From the IMG/VR virus record IMGVR_UViG_3300042876_000155, positions 1 through 31,279 of that record: DNA of 31,279 nt; one strand, written 5' to 3'. This DNA comes from a virus. Every line of letters starts with the position of its first letter. Position 1 is the first letter of the stretch. This document shows positions 5,463-12,356 of this stretch, in pieces. The notes beneath the pieces were generated by a model. That model ran no database searches and was not told where the DNA came from. It worked only from the letters and a program-made list of their open reading frames with translations. Both the position numbers and the translations under genes were made by a program.

Positions 5463-6820
5463 GCGGGAAGCCGACCGCCGAGGTTGCCGAGCGTGCCCTT
5501 CTGGCGTCGATCTTTTTCAACAACGATGCACTAAACGCCATTGCGGGCATCGTTCAGCCGGACGACTTTGCAGGTGCAAAGCACCGCTCGGTGTATGAGC
5601 ACTTTCTTGCACTTCAGAACGACGGATGCGCCATCGACGAAAACAGCGTAGCCTCTCGGCTTGAAGGCCAGTACACCCTCGCTGACATTTCTGAAATTAT
5701 TGCGACCATACCCAACTTCGCGGACGTTGAATCCTACGCCTTGCGCGTTCGGGAAGCGGCAACGCTTCGTCGGCTCAAGCGGCACGCCGCCGAATTGGTC
5801 AACTCCTGCAGCGACCCGATGGCTGACGCGACGGCGCTCCTGGCATCAGCGGAGACCGCCCTCTACGGCCTGACGGAGCGCCAGGTGGCGTCCGACTGGA
5901 TCACGGCCGGGAATGTGGCATCCAACAACGTCGCCAACTTGCGGGAGGCCCTGGCGGGACGCGGACAGTTCATGAATGCCATCCCGACAGGATTCAAGTC
6001 CATCGACCGCCTACTTGGGGGCTTCCGAAAGGGCAATCTGTGCTACCTGGCGGCGCGTCCGTCTCAGGGTAAAACTGCGCTTGGGATGCAAATGGCGCAC
6101 GGAATGGCGAAGGCTGGCCATCACGTCGGCTTCCTGTCCATCGAAATGACCGCCGAGGATCTCACGCTTCGCCTGCAATCCGCCCTTGCGGATGTCCCGC
6201 TGGCGAAGATCCGCTCCTGTAATGTCCGCGATGAAATCGAAGCTCTGGACGAAAGCGCCAGCCGGATGGCTCGCCTCCCGCTCTGGATCGATCCCGGCTG
6301 GAGATTGAAGCCGGTGGAAATGCGGGCCAAGCTGCGCAAGCTCAAGAAGGACAACGACCTCGACATCGCCTTCGTGGATTACGTCGGCTTGATGAAGGAC
6401 GACGACGAGATCGACCGCAAGTACGAATCCGTGACGGCCATCAGCCAGGCGTTGAAATTCATGGCCAAGGAGCTCCAGATCCCCATCGTCGCGCTCGCGC
6501 AACTCCGGCGCCTTCCGGCCGGGACAAAACCACAGCGCCCGGAGCTATCAGACTTGCGGGACTCAGGCTCCCTCGAACAGGACGCGGATATAGTGATTTT
6601 CATCCATCGCCTTGAACAGCACCTGCTCGACAAGACGCCAGACGATCAAAAGGGCAAGGCGGAGATCATCATCGCCAAGAATCGCAACGGCCCGGTCGGC
6701 CTCGCCCGTCTGGCCTTCATCGGGGAGTATTGCAAGTTCGCAGAATTGGCGCCGGCGTCCTACATGGTGGACGTCTGCCAGATAGGCCGCGACCTGGCGG
6801 CCGGAAGGGACGGAGAATGA
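5459..6820 (+). CDS. dnaB-like: DnaB-type replicative DNA helicase
   Basis: The 453-residue protein has the DnaB N-domain near its start (AERALLASIFFNNDALNAI...VQPDDFAGAKHRSVYEHF) and a RecA-type ATPase domain: Walker A RPSQGKTALG with K205-T206, Walker B DIAFVDYVGL with D307, then the sensor-like PIVALAQLRR and the DLRDSGSLEQDADIVIFIHR motif that ends the DnaB core. DnaB forms a hexamer and unwinds the fork using ATP. Its presence means the phage brings its own helicase, while polymerase and primase are presumably taken from the host, as none is seen here. It is coupled by ATGA to both neighbours. The length is close to that of bacterial DnaB. Confidence 0.93.
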   Translation: MSGKPTAEVAERALLASIFFNNDALNAIAGIVQPDDFAGAKHRSVYEHFLALQNDGCAIDENSVASRLEGQYTLADISEIIATIPNFADVESYALRVREAATLRRLKRHAAELVNSCSDPMADATALLASAETALYGLTERQVASDWITAGNVASNNVANLREALAGRGQFMNAIPTGFKSIDRLLGGFRKGNLCYLAARPSQGKTALGMQMAHGMAKAGHHVGFLSIEMTAEDLTLRLQSALADVPLAKIRSCNVRDEIEALDESASRMARLPLWIDPGWRLKPVEMRAKLRKLKKDNDLDIAFVDYVGLMKDDDEIDRKYESVTAISQALKFMAKELQIPIVALAQLRRLPAGTKPQRPELSDLRDSGSLEQDADIVIFIHRLEQHLLDKTPDDQKGKAEIIIAKNRNGPVGLARLAFIGEYCKFAELAPASYMVDVCQIGRDLAAGRDGE

Positions 6821-6984
6821 AGACAACCAAGGACCAGGCTTTCCTTATGGGCCGGATGGCGCGGCAGTCCGCGGACATACTGGACGAGGCCGCCCGTACG
6901 GAGGACGACGCCAAGCGCGACACGCTGGTCAACCTCGCCATAGGCCAGCTCGAGCGGGTGAAGGCGCACGGGGTGACGGCATGA
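6817..6984 (+). CDS. hypothetical small helical protein, 55 aa
   Basis: ATG 6817 overlaps the helicase stop, with GGGACGGAG upstream. The sequence MKTTKDQAFLMGRMARQSAD then ILDEAARTEDDAKRDTLVNLAIGQLERVKAHG looks like two amphipathic helices. No family is recognised. The frame extends upstream, but only as a shadow of the helicase. Confidence 0.6.
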   Translation: MKTTKDQAFLMGRMARQSADILDEAARTEDDAKRDTLVNLAIGQLERVKAHGVTA

Positions 6985-7127
6985 CCTACATCGCCGCCCT
7001 CGCCGTGGGATTTTTTCTCGGCTTCTTCACCCTGGCCCTCTGCGTCATCGTCCAGCGCGACCTGCAGCGGCGCGACCGCGACCACATCAGCCTTGAAGAG
7101 CTGCATCGGAGGACACCCCATGCGTAG
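6981..7127 (+). CDS. single-pass membrane protein, 48 aa
   Basis: ATG 6981 overlaps the previous stop. The protein has one membrane segment close to its start (YIAALAVGFFLGFFTLALCVIV, residues 3-24), then a strongly charged tail (QRDLQRRDRDHISLEELHRR), so a type with the tail in the cytoplasm is likely. Too short for motif-based assignment; found by reading the short frame between two coupled genes. Confidence 0.55.
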   Translation: MTYIAALAVGFFLGFFTLALCVIVQRDLQRRDRDHISLEELHRRTPHA

Positions 7128-7248
7128 GATCTACTGGGCGCAGGTACACGCCGCCGGATGCGGCATCCTACTGACACTCCTGCTCCTGCTCGGGTGCGTC
7201 GCATGCCTCGCCGCCATCATCGGCATCGTGCAGGGTTGGGCGCAATGA
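7120..7248 (+). CDS. small hydrophobic membrane protein, 42 aa
   Basis: ATG 7120 overlaps the previous gene by eight bases and is preceded by GGAGGA (7108-7113). The protein MRRIYWAQVHAAGCGILLTL continues with an uninterrupted hydrophobic stretch rich in leucine, cysteine and isoleucine to residue 37. It probably spans the membrane once. It overlaps the RusA-like gene by four bases. Role unknown. Confidence 0.55.
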   Translation: MRRIYWAQVHAAGCGILLTLLLLLGCVACLAAIIGIVQGWAQ

Positions 7249-7772
7249 GCATCCCATCGCCCTACCGGGCCTGCCAGGAAATGAGCGCACCCGTGCAGGA
7301 CTATCACGCCTACTGCCACCAGTTCCACGCCCCCGGGCGCCCGACGCCGAAGGGAAGCTGGCGGCCCATCCGCACCAAGACCGGGCGCATCTTCATGACG
7401 CCGAACAACCCCAAGGCCTACGACTCATGGGTCGGGACCGTTAAACACTTCGCTGTCGCCGCAGGGTGCCGGGTGCACGACGGCCCGGTCGAGATCAGCA
7501 TGACCTTCTTCCTCGACCGCCCGAAGAACCAATACCGCACGGGGAAGCACGCCGCCGAGCTCCGGCCCGACGCCCAGATGTTCCCGGCGAGCATGCCGGA
7601 CGTGGACAAGCTGGCGCGGCTCATCCTCGACGCCCTGACGGGCATCGCATGGAAGGACGACGGGCAGGTGGTCATCCTCACGGCCATCAAGCGATACGCC
7701 GACACGGCACCCTGCGGGATCACCGGCCCCGGTGTGTGGATCACCATCCAGGGCGCGGAGCCGAAGCCGTGA
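7245..7772 (+). CDS. rusA-like: RusA-type Holliday junction resolvase
   Basis: ATG 7245 overlaps the previous stop and gives 175 residues. The RusA signature is clear: PMPDVDKLARLILDALTG-type sequence (D119, D121, K122 and the following LDAL) and then AWKDDGQVV (D138, D139), the acidic cluster that binds magnesium. The start YHAYCHQFHAPGRPTPKGSWRP matches the family's first strand (PxPKGRPR). RusA dimers cut four-way junctions symmetrically. Phages use it to resolve recombination or replication intermediates before packaging. The N-terminus carries about 17 extra residues before the domain; a later ATG at about 7281 is an alternative start. Confidence 0.88.
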   Translation: MSIPSPYRACQEMSAPVQDYHAYCHQFHAPGRPTPKGSWRPIRTKTGRIFMTPNNPKAYDSWVGTVKHFAVAAGCRVHDGPVEISMTFFLDRPKNQYRTGKHAAELRPDAQMFPASMPDVDKLARLILDALTGIAWKDDGQVVILTAIKRYADTAPCGITGPGVWITIQGAEPKP

Positions 7773-7921
7773 GCCAGCGGCCCCTCTTCGGCCCACTGCC
7801 GGGCATGGTGTGCGGCCCGTGCCTCAAGGAAATGCGGCCCGAACTCGACAAGAACGGCTTCGCCATCTGGCGTTGCCCCAAGTGCGGGGACGAAGCCCCG
7901 AGGAAGGAAGACCAGAAATGA
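7769..7921 (+). CDS. small zinc-ribbon protein, 50 aa
   Basis: GTG 7769 overlaps the RusA-like stop. The 50 residues hold two cysteine pairs, CGPC (about 15-18) and CPKCG (about 37-40), separated by about 18 residues, a classic short zinc ribbon. The ends are basic (PRKEDQK). Small zinc ribbons in phage early regions can be regulators or protein-binding adaptors; nothing narrows this further. Stop overlaps the next start. Confidence 0.6.
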   Translation: MSQRPLFGPLPGMVCGPCLKEMRPELDKNGFAIWRCPKCGDEAPRKEDQK

Positions 7922-8163
7922 CGCCTGACCAGATCCGCCAAGCCATAGCCGGGGGCCGCGCCGAGATCATCCCGTGCCCCGTCTACCACGTCGCCCGCCA
8001 GTCCTACGGCAAGCCCGCACGCCTGACCCTGGCCGTCAACGACGACCTCATCAAGCGCCTGGTCAACCAGGCCAGCGACCGCGACATCTTCGCCCTGGTC
8101 CGCGTGCCGGCGGAGGTCAAGCGCGCCGCCGAGGCTGGCATCCTGCTGCCGGGGGTGAAGTGA
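7918..8163 (+). CDS. hypothetical protein, 81 aa
   Basis: ATG 7918 overlaps the previous stop (ATGA). The protein MTPDQIRQAIAGGRAEIIPC continues with a small beta/alpha pattern (ARLTLAVNDDLIKRLVNQASDRDIFALVRVPAEVKRAAEAG). No motif is recognised. It is coupled to the next gene by TGATG. Confidence 0.65.
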   Translation: MTPDQIRQAIAGGRAEIIPCPVYHVARQSYGKPARLTLAVNDDLIKRLVNQASDRDIFALVRVPAEVKRAAEAGILLPGVK

Positions 8164-8480
8164 TGAAGGCTCACAAGACCGGACGCCCGAAGGGGTTCAA
8201 GGTGTCGGAGGAGTCTCGCCGCCGGATGGCCGAAGGGCAGCGCAAGCGGTGGGCCAAGGTCGATCAGGCCAAGATCTCCAAGCGCACAACAGCCCAGGAG
8301 ATCGACCCGCTCGGCTACTCCGAGCCCGCCCAGGCGCCCATAATCAAGCGCACTGAGGCGCCCAAGATCACGATGCGGGCCCGCGTGCGGAGCCTCGAAG
8401 CCCAGGCCACCGCTCTGATCGAGCACGCCATCGGACTCCGGCGGCAGATCACACAGCTGGCCCAGGAGTCGGAGGCGTGA
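8163..8480 (+). CDS. basic protein with NUMOD3-like/AT-hook-like start and C-terminal coiled coil
   Basis: ATG 8163 overlaps the previous stop. The 105-residue protein opens KTGRPKGFKVSEESRRRMAE then GQRKRWAK. The GRPKG core with SEESRRRMAEGQRKRW resembles the NUMOD3 or AT-hook-type DNA-contact segments found in homing endonucleases and phage proteins, but no nuclease domain is attached. The C-terminal third (RARVRSLEAQATALIEHAIGLRRQITQLAQ) is a likely coiled coil for dimerisation. A small DNA-binding protein placed just before the zinc-ribbon gene and late promoter region could be regulatory, which is inference. Confidence 0.65.
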   Translation: MKAHKTGRPKGFKVSEESRRRMAEGQRKRWAKVDQAKISKRTTAQEIDPLGYSEPAQAPIIKRTEAPKITMRARVRSLEAQATALIEHAIGLRRQITQLAQESEA

Positions 8481-8653
8481 GGTGTCCGGACTGCCACAGC
8501 AAACACACCCACGTCGATGACAGCCGCATCGAAAAGGGCGGCACGCGGCTCCGCCGAAGGGTCTGCCGTAAGTGTGGGAAAAAGTTCATCACACGCGAAA
8601 ACGTCACCTTCCGCGAGTGCCAATTACTACCGGTAGTGAACGAAAAGCCCTAA
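8477..8653 (+). CDS. NrdR-type zinc-ribbon protein without ATP-cone, 58 aa (candidate late regulator)
   Basis: GTG 8477 overlaps the previous stop. The sequence MRCPDCHSKHTHVDDSRIEK, then GGTRLRRRVCRKCGKKFITRENV, aligns by eye with the NrdR N-terminal zinc ribbon (MxCPxC...TxVxDSR...G...RRRRxC..C..RFTTxE). NrdR is a bacterial repressor of ribonucleotide reductase genes; its ribbon binds DNA and its ATP-cone senses nucleotides. Here only the ribbon exists (cysteines at 3, 6, 30 and 33). A similar size and gene position occur for Ogr/Delta zinc-finger late activators of P2-like phages, whose end (FITYES) also resembles FITREN here. Lying directly before the late operon, it may be a late-gene switch or a NrdR decoy. 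Confidence 0.75.
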   Translation: MRCPDCHSKHTHVDDSRIEKGGTRLRRRVCRKCGKKFITRENVTFRECQLLPVVNEKP

Positions 8654-8667
8654 TTACTACGGGTAGT
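8622..8667 (+). promoter_or_regulatory. tandem palindromic operator-like sites
   Basis: AATTACTACCGGTAGT (8622-8637) and AATTACTACGGGTAGT (8652-8667) differ at one base and start exactly 30 bp apart. The core ACTACCGGTAGT is a perfect 12-bp palindrome. The first copy lies in the end of the zinc-ribbon gene and the second just after its stop. Two identical-phase sites upstream of a TTGACG element and the late operon suggest a dimeric regulator. Confidence 0.65.
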
Positions 8668-8683
8668 AGGAAGTCGTGTTGCG

Positions 8684-8712
8684 TTGACGTTCGCGGGGTG
8701 CACACTGTAGGC
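8684..8712 (+). promoter_or_regulatory. weak candidate late promoter
   Basis: TTGACG (8684-8689) resembles a -35 element. The -10 region, 16-17 bases on, is poor (CTGTAG or TGTAGG, about 8706-8711), as expected for a promoter that needs an activator. If transcription begins near 8719, the two palindromes are centred near -57 and -87. Confidence 0.35.
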
Positions 8713-8759
8713 GGTGCACAACATCACGACCTCCTTCCTGTCCCATCCCTCCTCCACCA

Positions 8760-8797
8760 GGAGCCTCCCGGTCCCGACAGCCGGGGGGCTCCGCTTT
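8760..8797 (+). terminator. strong hairpin with short T-rich tail in the late leader
   Basis: GGAGCCTCCCGG (8760-8771) pairs with CCGGGGGGCTCC (8781-8792), 12 bp with one G-T pair, around the loop TCCCGACAG, followed by GCTTTCTATT. The T-run is weak, but the stem is very stable. It lies 25 bases before the first late gene. It could end early transcripts, or act as a leader terminator that late transcription must pass. Confidence 0.55.
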
Positions 8798-8817
8798 CTA
8801 TTCGCACGAGCAAACGC

Positions 8818-9009
8818 ATGAGCAAAGAACGCCTCACCTTCACCGCGTCCCTCCCGCCGATCCAGTCCGCCATCACCCTCGGCGGCCAGCACGGCGACGG
8901 GGCCCGCGTGAAGCTGGACGTGCCCGGCTCGGACATGAAGGCGGTCATGGCCCTGCAGCTGGCGTTCTGCGAGCGGCCGTTCAAGGTGACGATCGAGGAG
9001 CTGGACTGA
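8818..9009 (+). CDS. hypothetical protein, 63 aa
   Basis: ATG 8818 follows the leader hairpin; the frame continues upstream through the hairpin and regulatory sites, so the later start is preferred although only a weak CACGAG ribosome-binding site precedes it. The sequence MSKERLTFTASLPPIQSAIT, then a charged middle and KAVMALQLAFCERPFKVTIEELD, looks like a small alpha/beta fold. Unknown family. It is the first gene of the late block and overlaps the small terminase candidate's start by one base (TGATG). Confidence 0.6.
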   Translation: MSKERLTFTASLPPIQSAITLGGQHGDGARVKLDVPGSDMKAVMALQLAFCERPFKVTIEELD

Positions 9010-9386
9010 TGGGCAAGAACGCTGCCAAACAGCGGCAACTCAGCGAGAAGCAGAAGGCGGCGTTGAAGGCCCACGCGTTCAAGCCAGGGCAATCCGGCAA
9101 CCCAGCGGGCAACGACCCCGCCCTCGAACGCACCCGTGAAGGGGCGGCCCTGCTGGACAAGTATCGCGTCAGGACGGCCAAGGAACTGAAGGCCATGAAG
9201 ACCGAGGAACTCCCGGTGCAGGACGCCATCATCATCCGGCGCCTTATCGCCGCCTACGAGCGCGAATGCACCGCCCGATCGGAAGTGCTGGAACGCCTGC
9301 TCGGGAAGATCCCGCAGTCCATCACCGGCCCGAACGGCGAGGCCGTGCTCCCGGTCATCACGCTCTCGCAGAAGGCCAGCGAATGA
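9009..9386 (+). CDS. DUF5681-like protein, candidate small terminase subunit
   Basis: The 125-residue protein has the FKPGQSGNPAG motif (about residues 23-33) that marks DUF5681, a domain often encoded directly before large terminase genes in phages and prophages. A basic helical start (AAKQRQLSEKQKAALKAH) could bind DNA, and the C-terminal half (QDAIIIRRLIAAYERECTARSEVLERLLG) is helical, fitting an oligomerising small terminase. Small terminases recognise the packaging site and load the large subunit. The gene overlaps the large terminase start by four bases. Assignment rests on the motif and position. Confidence 0.65.
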   Translation: MGKNAAKQRQLSEKQKAALKAHAFKPGQSGNPAGNDPALERTREGAALLDKYRVRTAKELKAMKTEELPVQDAIIIRRLIAAYERECTARSEVLERLLGKIPQSITGPNGEAVLPVITLSQKASE

Positions 9387-10654
9387 GCGCCCGCCCGCAG
9401 ATCCACGCCGAGTACACCCGCCTCTTCCCGCGCATCATGGACGCTGTCAAGTCCGCGCCCATCGTCATCAACCGCGGCGGCACGCGCTCGTCCAAGTCAT
9501 TCAGCCTCGACCAGCTCTACATCCTCAACTGCTGGAACAACCCCGGCCGGCTGGTCGCCAAGGTGGCCCGCTACCTCGCATGGCTGAAAGCGCAGAACTG
9601 GCCGAACACCCTGGACATCCTGCAGGAGTGGGGCCTGTTGCCGTTCGTCACTGTGAACAAGGCTGAGCTGACCATCACCTTCCCGAACAAGTCGCAGATC
9701 TACTTCCTCGGCATGGACAAGGAGCGGGCCCGCGGCGGCAGGGGATGGAACGACGTGCACTTCGAGGAAGCCGACCTGCTCTCCTACGAATCGTTCATGG
9801 AGTTCAAGCTCCGGCAGTCGCGCCCGACGCCCGCCGAGTGCCCGAACCGCTTCGACCTGTCATTCAACCCGGTGGACGAGCAGTGCTGGGTGAAGACGCA
9901 GCTCATGGACGCGCCGGAATGGCAGGGCCGCTGGACGGAGATCGTGTCGAACTACCAGGACAACGGCTTCCTGACGCCGGAGTACAAAGACGACCTGCTC
10001 CGCACCGCCGCCGCCAACCCGAACTACAAGCGCATCCACATCGACGGCGAGTGGGGCCGGCTCGAGGGCCGCATCCTGTCCGCCATCGACTACGCCGACT
10101 GGCCGGCCCGGTTGACCGCCGAGGTTCACGGGCTCGACTTCGGCTACGCCGCCCCGAGCGCGTGCGTCCGCGTCGGCTGGGACGTCGAGCGACCCGGCGA
10201 GCTGTTCGTCCACGAGGAAGTGTACCAGCCGGGCCTGTCGAACAACGAGCTGGCCGGGGCCATCCACAACGCCGGGTACCGCCCCGGCGAGCGCATCCAG
10301 GCCGACAGCGCCGAGCCCAAGAGCATCGACGAGCTCCACCGCCTGGGGCTCAACATCCACCCGTCCGAGAAGGGCCGCGACAGCGTGGCCTGGGGCATGA
10401 ACACCCTGGCCGGGTTCCGCATCCACTTCACGCCCGCCTCCCGCAACGCCTACCGGGAAGCGCAGGGCTGGGTCCGCCAGCAGGACAAGGGCGGCCGCTA
10501 CATCGACGAAGAGGTCCCCGTGAACAATCACGCCATGTCCGCCCTCCGGTACGCGATGGAGGTGTTGCACAAGCTCATCAAGGCCAACGGCCAGGCCTCC
10601 CCCGACATCATCGTCCCCGACGCGTCCTCCATGCGCCGGGCGTTCGAGGTATAG
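9383..10654 (+). CDS. terL: terminase large subunit (PBSX/terminase_3-like)
   Basis: ATG 9383 overlaps the previous stop and gives 423 residues. The ATPase domain has a Walker A-like NRGGTRSSKSFS (about 30-41, K38) and a Walker B VHFEEAD (acidic residues 128-131). The nuclease domain starts at VHGLDFGYAAPSA (D252) and continues with IQADSAEPKSIDEL and, near the end, VPVNNHAMSALRYAM. This is the RNase H-like headful-type nuclease pattern of PBSX-like terminases. The enzyme pumps DNA into the prohead and cuts concatemers. The length is normal for the family. Confidence 0.93.
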   Translation: MSARPQIHAEYTRLFPRIMDAVKSAPIVINRGGTRSSKSFSLDQLYILNCWNNPGRLVAKVARYLAWLKAQNWPNTLDILQEWGLLPFVTVNKAELTITFPNKSQIYFLGMDKERARGGRGWNDVHFEEADLLSYESFMEFKLRQSRPTPAECPNRFDLSFNPVDEQCWVKTQLMDAPEWQGRWTEIVSNYQDNGFLTPEYKDDLLRTAAANPNYKRIHIDGEWGRLEGRILSAIDYADWPARLTAEVHGLDFGYAAPSACVRVGWDVERPGELFVHEEVYQPGLSNNELAGAIHNAGYRPGERIQADSAEPKSIDELHRLGLNIHPSEKGRDSVAWGMNTLAGFRIHFTPASRNAYREAQGWVRQQDKGGRYIDEEVPVNNHAMSALRYAMEVLHKLIKANGQASPDIIVPDASSMRRAFEV

Positions 10655-10655
10655 C

Positions 10656-12356
10656 GTGCGCCTCTGGCCCTTCGCCGCCAAGACCGAGCCCAAGCCGGCG
10701 CCGCTCATCGACCCGGCGCTCAAGCAGGAGATCACCCCCGCCGAGCAGTCCAGCACGCCCGACCTGGTCATCGCCCCCGACGCATCGCTGTTCTCGCTCC
10801 GGTACTTCGGCGGCTGGGACCCCGAGGTCGTGGCCTCTGCCCTGCGCCTGGCTGACAGCGGCGTCACCTATTCCGCCTACTGGCTGTTCACGCGGATGCA
10901 AGAGGTCAACAGCAACCTGGCCTCCGCCATCGAATACCGCAACAACGCCATCCGCACGGTCCACTACGAGATCCTGCCGAACCCGTCCGACCCCGACGTG
11001 AAGCTGGCGCAGGAGAAGGCCGAGCTCGTCCACAAGGTCTACCAGAGCCTCGACTGGGGCGCCTGGGTGGCCGCGTACATGACGCGCCGGTATTATGGCA
11101 TCGGCGGGTCCGAGGTGCAGTGGGGCTACCAGGACGGCGTGAACACGATCATCCAGCACCAGAGCATCGTCCACGAGAAGTTCCAGTACGACTGGCAGAC
11201 GGGCCGCCTGCAGTTCAGCCCGAAGGACGACGGCAACTACAGCGACGTGCGCCCGTTCCAGTTCATCCTCTGGACCGATGGCGTGCGCCCATTCCGTTCC
11301 GGCCTGCTCCGCAAGCTCATCCCGCTGACCGTGTTCAAGACGATGGACTGGCGGGCCTGGGTGACGTTCCTCGAAATGTACGGCATGCCGATCCGCGTCG
11401 GGAAGTATCCGCAGGGCTCGGCCAAGGAGATCATCGACAAGATCGCCGCGGCCTGCCGGCAGATGGGGATCGGCGGATGGGCGGTCATCCCCGAGGGCGG
11501 GGCGCTGGAGCTGCTCGAGTCCTCCGCCTCGCGCTCCGGCGACGTCTACGACGGCATCATGCGCCGCATCAACGCCGAGGAGGACAAGCTCATCAAGGGC
11601 CAGGCCCTGACGACCGAGTACTCCAGCGACAAGGGCGGCTACGCTCAGAGCCAGACCGGCGAGGCCATCAGCTACACCATCCTCTCGGCAGACTGCATGG
11701 GGATGGAGTACGACCACCCCATCGCCCTGCACCGGCCCATCGTCGGATACAACTTCGGCTGGGACGAGAAGGTCATGGCCTACATGCCGCGCCTCAAGCT
11801 GAAATACGAGCGCGGCGAGGACCAGGAGAGGCGCGTCCGGGTGTTCACCGGCGCCCTCGAGCTGGCCTCCAAGGCGCAGGAGCCGTTCCCCCTGTCGCTC
11901 AAGCAACTCCGCAAGGATCTGAACCTGGCGCTCCCTGACGGCTACACCGAGGCCGAGGACGCCATCCTGCCGAACCCCGACGCCGCCGTCAACCCGTTCC
12001 TGCGGGGCCTGGCCGCGGCGCCTGGCCACTTTCACGCCCGGACGGGCACATCACCCCACGCCGCCCTCTCCGACGGCCAGCGGGCCCAGTACGACCGCAT
12101 CATGGCCGCTCTGGTCGAGAAGATAGCCCCGGCCTACAAGGCGCAGGCCGAGCAGGTGACGGGCATCGTCCGCGGCGCCAAGGACTACCTCGACGCCATG
12201 CACCGGCTGGCCCGGTACGCCGAGGAGCACAAGCCCAACCCAGACGTCCGCGAGTTCATGCAGAAGGTCGTGGCGGTGTGCGCCGTGGCCGGCTGGCGGG
12301 ACGCGGCCTCGCGCCGGGATCTGCAGCGGCACCTGAAGGGGACGAAGAATGCGTAG
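10656..12356 (+). CDS. portal protein, DUF935 / Mu gp29-like
   Basis: GTG 10656 starts a 566-residue protein one base after the terminase stop. The order of segments is typical of DUF935 portals: DPEVVASALRLADSG, ASAIEYRNNAIRTVHYEILP, then the long alpha/beta core with MDWRAWVTFLEMYGMPIRVGKY, GGWAVIPEGGALELLE and LIKGQALTTEYSSDKGGYAQSQ. The C-terminal 120 residues, DGQRAQYDRIMAALVEKIAPAY onward, form a helical tail. Portals form a dodecameric ring at one head vertex for DNA passage and tail joining. Together with the gpF, protease and gpT relatives downstream it defines a Mu-type head module, here driven by a non-Mu terminase. Confidence 0.92.
   Translation: MRLWPFAAKTEPKPAPLIDPALKQEITPAEQSSTPDLVIAPDASLFSLRYFGGWDPEVVASALRLADSGVTYSAYWLFTRMQEVNSNLASAIEYRNNAIRTVHYEILPNPSDPDVKLAQEKAELVHKVYQSLDWGAWVAAYMTRRYYGIGGSEVQWGYQDGVNTIIQHQSIVHEKFQYDWQTGRLQFSPKDDGNYSDVRPFQFILWTDGVRPFRSGLLRKLIPLTVFKTMDWRAWVTFLEMYGMPIRVGKYPQGSAKEIIDKIAAACRQMGIGGWAVIPEGGALELLESSASRSGDVYDGIMRRINAEEDKLIKGQALTTEYSSDKGGYAQSQTGEAISYTILSADCMGMEYDHPIALHRPIVGYNFGWDEKVMAYMPRLKLKYERGEDQERRVRVFTGALELASKAQEPFPLSLKQLRKDLNLALPDGYTEAEDAILPNPDAAVNPFLRGLAAAPGHFHARTGTSPHAALSDGQRAQYDRIMAALVEKIAPAYKAQAEQVTGIVRGAKDYLDAMHRLARYAEEHKPNPDVREFMQKVVAVCAVAGWRDAASRRDLQRHLKGTKNA

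Noticed and set aside
8622-8667. NrdR box for the zinc-ribbon protein
   Set aside because: Known NrdR boxes are A/T-rich (ACACTATATATAGTGT type) and do not resemble ACTACCGGTAGT, so a direct assignment is not supported, though binding remains possible.
9745-11001. 418-codon plus-strand frame across the terminase-portal junction
   Set aside because: Arginine/proline-rich shadow of the terminase and portal frames, which have clear family motifs.
9860-12035. Long minus-strand open frames (335 and 475 codons) opposite terminase and portal
   Set aside because: High third-position G/C on the plus strand creates long stop-free shadows; the translations are valine/glycine/aspartate-rich low-complexity sequence without motifs.
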